The position numbers and the translations under genes are program-made. The notes beneath the pieces were generated by a model that searched no databases, was not told the origin of the DNA, and was given only the letters and a program-made list of their open reading frames with translations. Positions 63,075-64,000 of a DNA stretch of 64,000 nt are shown piece by piece. The stretch comes from an uncultured Bradyrhizobium sp. (lineage in GTDB: Bacteria; Pseudomonadota; Alphaproteobacteria; Rhizobiales; Xanthobacteraceae): contig NZ_CANSMR010000007.1 in the NCBI RefSeq assembly GCF_947648125.1, positions 186,001-250,000 of the forward strand. Direction: 5' to 3'. How positions within the stretch are numbered: the stretch's first letter is position 1; every line of letters begins with the position of its first letter.

Positions 63075-63662
63075 ATGGCCCTGTTTCGTTTGCCGTCTGG
63101 TGGACCGGCCGCACTGATGCCGCGGGGTCACGGGCTTTTGCTGCGTGCGCCGCAAATGTCGGATTTCCCGCAATGGGCGCAATTGCGCGAGTTCAGCCGC
63201 GCCTATCTCACGCCATGGGAGCCGATCTGGCCCTCCGACGACCTGACCCGCGCGGGCTTCCGCCGTAGGTTGCGCCGCTACAGCGAGGATATCGCCGCCG
63301 ACCGCTCCTATCCGTTCATCATCTTCCGCGAATCGGACGGGGTGATGATCGGCGGCATCACGCTTGCCAATGTCCGCCGCGGTATCGTGCAGGCCGGCAC
63401 GATCGGCTATTGGGTCGGCCTGCCGCACGCCCATCGCGGCTACATGACGACGGCGCTGCGGGTGCTGCTGCCCTCGCTGTTCGGCGAGCTCAACCTGCAT
63501 CGCATCGAGGCGGCCTGCATTCCCTCCAATGCGTCGTCGATCCGCGTGCTGGAGAAGTGCGGCTTCACCCGCGAGGGCCTGGCGCGGCGCTATCTCTGCA
63601 TCAACGGGATCTGGCAGGACCACCTGCTGTTCGGCCTGCTGCACGAGGATTTCCGCGGTTGA
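63075..63662 (+). CDS. RimJ/RimL-type GNAT N-acetyltransferase
   Basis: A 195-residue acetyltransferase. The RimJ pattern includes LLLRAPQMSDFPQWAQLREFSR, FIIFRESDGVMIGGITLANV, GYWVGLPHAHRGYMTTALRVLLPSLF and the end segment LNLHRIEAACIPSNASSIRVLEKCGFTREGLARRY. RimJ acetylates a ribosomal protein N-terminus in enteric bacteria; the substrate here may be another protein or small amine. It is downstream of the thrC-M16 pair but separated by repeat B2. Confidence 0.87.
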   Translation: MALFRLPSGGPAALMPRGHGLLLRAPQMSDFPQWAQLREFSRAYLTPWEPIWPSDDLTRAGFRRRLRRYSEDIAADRSYPFIIFRESDGVMIGGITLANVRRGIVQAGTIGYWVGLPHAHRGYMTTALRVLLPSLFGELNLHRIEAACIPSNASSIRVLEKCGFTREGLARRYLCINGIWQDHLLFGLLHEDFRG

Positions 63663-63801
63663 ATCTTAAGCCTGTTGGCTGATGGCGGGCCCGCCGCCCG
63701 GCGCCTCCTGGAGGCCCTGTTAGATGCCTTGGGTTCGCCGCCATTGCCTTGCTATAACGCCCGCGAAACGGGGAACCGTGTTTTGAGATTTGAGGGTATT
63801 G

Positions 63802-64000
63802 ATGGGTGACAGGGTGATCAGGTTCGCGCTCGCGGCGGCGGTATCGATCGGTCTCGGTGCCACCCTGCTGCCGGAGGCCGGCTCGGCGCAGTCGCTGAGC
63901 GACCGCTTCAAGAGCCTGTTCGGCGGCGGTTCGTCGGATTCGAAGCCGGCGACGCCAGCGGCGCCGCAGCCGCTCAACGATGCCGACGCCGGGCTAACCT
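63802..64000 (+). CDS. Exported protein, 3' end cut by window edge
   Basis: The first 66 residues of a gene from the ATG at 63802, behind GAGGG. The N-terminus RVIRFALAAAVSIGLGATLLPEAGSAQS is a signal peptide. The mature start SLSDRFKSLFGGGSSDSKPA is followed by a proline/alanine-rich stretch. Function cannot be assigned from this part. Confidence 0.75.
   Translation, partial: MGDRVIRFALAAAVSIGLGATLLPEAGSAQSLSDRFKSLFGGGSSDSKPATPAAPQPLNDADAGLT

Overview
The window looks like a chromosomal segment of a Bradyrhizobium-type alphaproteobacterium (Nitrobacteraceae). It is GC-rich and carries a GcrA cell-cycle regulator gene and the alphaproteobacterial order phoR-pstSCAB-phoU-phoB. It also encodes proteins that, from memory, closely resemble Rhodopseudomonas CYP199A and Bradyrhizobium haloalkane dehalogenase DbjA. 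Its intergenic gaps are filled with palindromic dispersed repeats. I saw no transposase, integrase, phage gene, CRISPR array, rRNA or tRNA. All assignments come from reading motifs and remembered family sequences; no database search was run.

Region 1 (1-30.5 kb) is rich in aromatic-compound catabolism. It opens with a truncated MarR regulator divergent from a CYP199A-type P450, then an orphan ABC substrate-binding protein, an isochorismatase-fold hydrolase divergent from an AraC regulator, a type II NADH dehydrogenase, an MFS exporter divergent from a small protein plus ECF sigma factor pair, and a DUF805 protein. A complete Liv-type ABC importer (10.5-15.2 kb) follows. Next come a glutamine-synthetase-like ligase and a Rieske oxygenase (both minus strand) divergent from an IclR regulator. 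The box cluster for aerobic benzoyl-CoA degradation comes next: boxR, benzoate-CoA ligase, an alpha/beta hydrolase, boxC and boxB, ending at a strong terminator. A TGCA-N6-TGCA BoxR-type operator lies in front of boxC. The reductase BoxA and the semialdehyde dehydrogenase are not in the window. Another hydrolase, a DoxX-like protein, an NmrA/HxlR divergent pair and an SDR complete the region.

Region 2 (30.6-36.8 kb) holds a polysaccharide deacetylase, an OmpA-family protein with a small membrane partner, a TetR-haloalkane dehalogenase-SelW-like unit whose operator sits between promoter elements, and a flippase-like membrane protein. Region 3 (36.9-44.0 kb) is the phosphate regulon: sensor kinase, Pho box, high-affinity phosphate importer, PhoU and PhoB.

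Region 4 (44.1-64.0 kb) is mostly housekeeping: gcrA, argD-argF, hslO and apaG. It also holds an OpgC-like acyltransferase followed by two SGNH hydrolase paralogues, glycerol kinase, a periplasmic penicillin-acylase-family enzyme, small proteins, two GNAT acetyltransferases, a glutathione transferase, and thrC with an M16 peptidase. The far end cuts a gene for an exported protein. The functional logic of the aromatic part is import (Liv transporter), unmasking or activation (P450, Rieske enzyme, ligase) and funnelling to benzoyl-CoA, each arm with its own local regulator.
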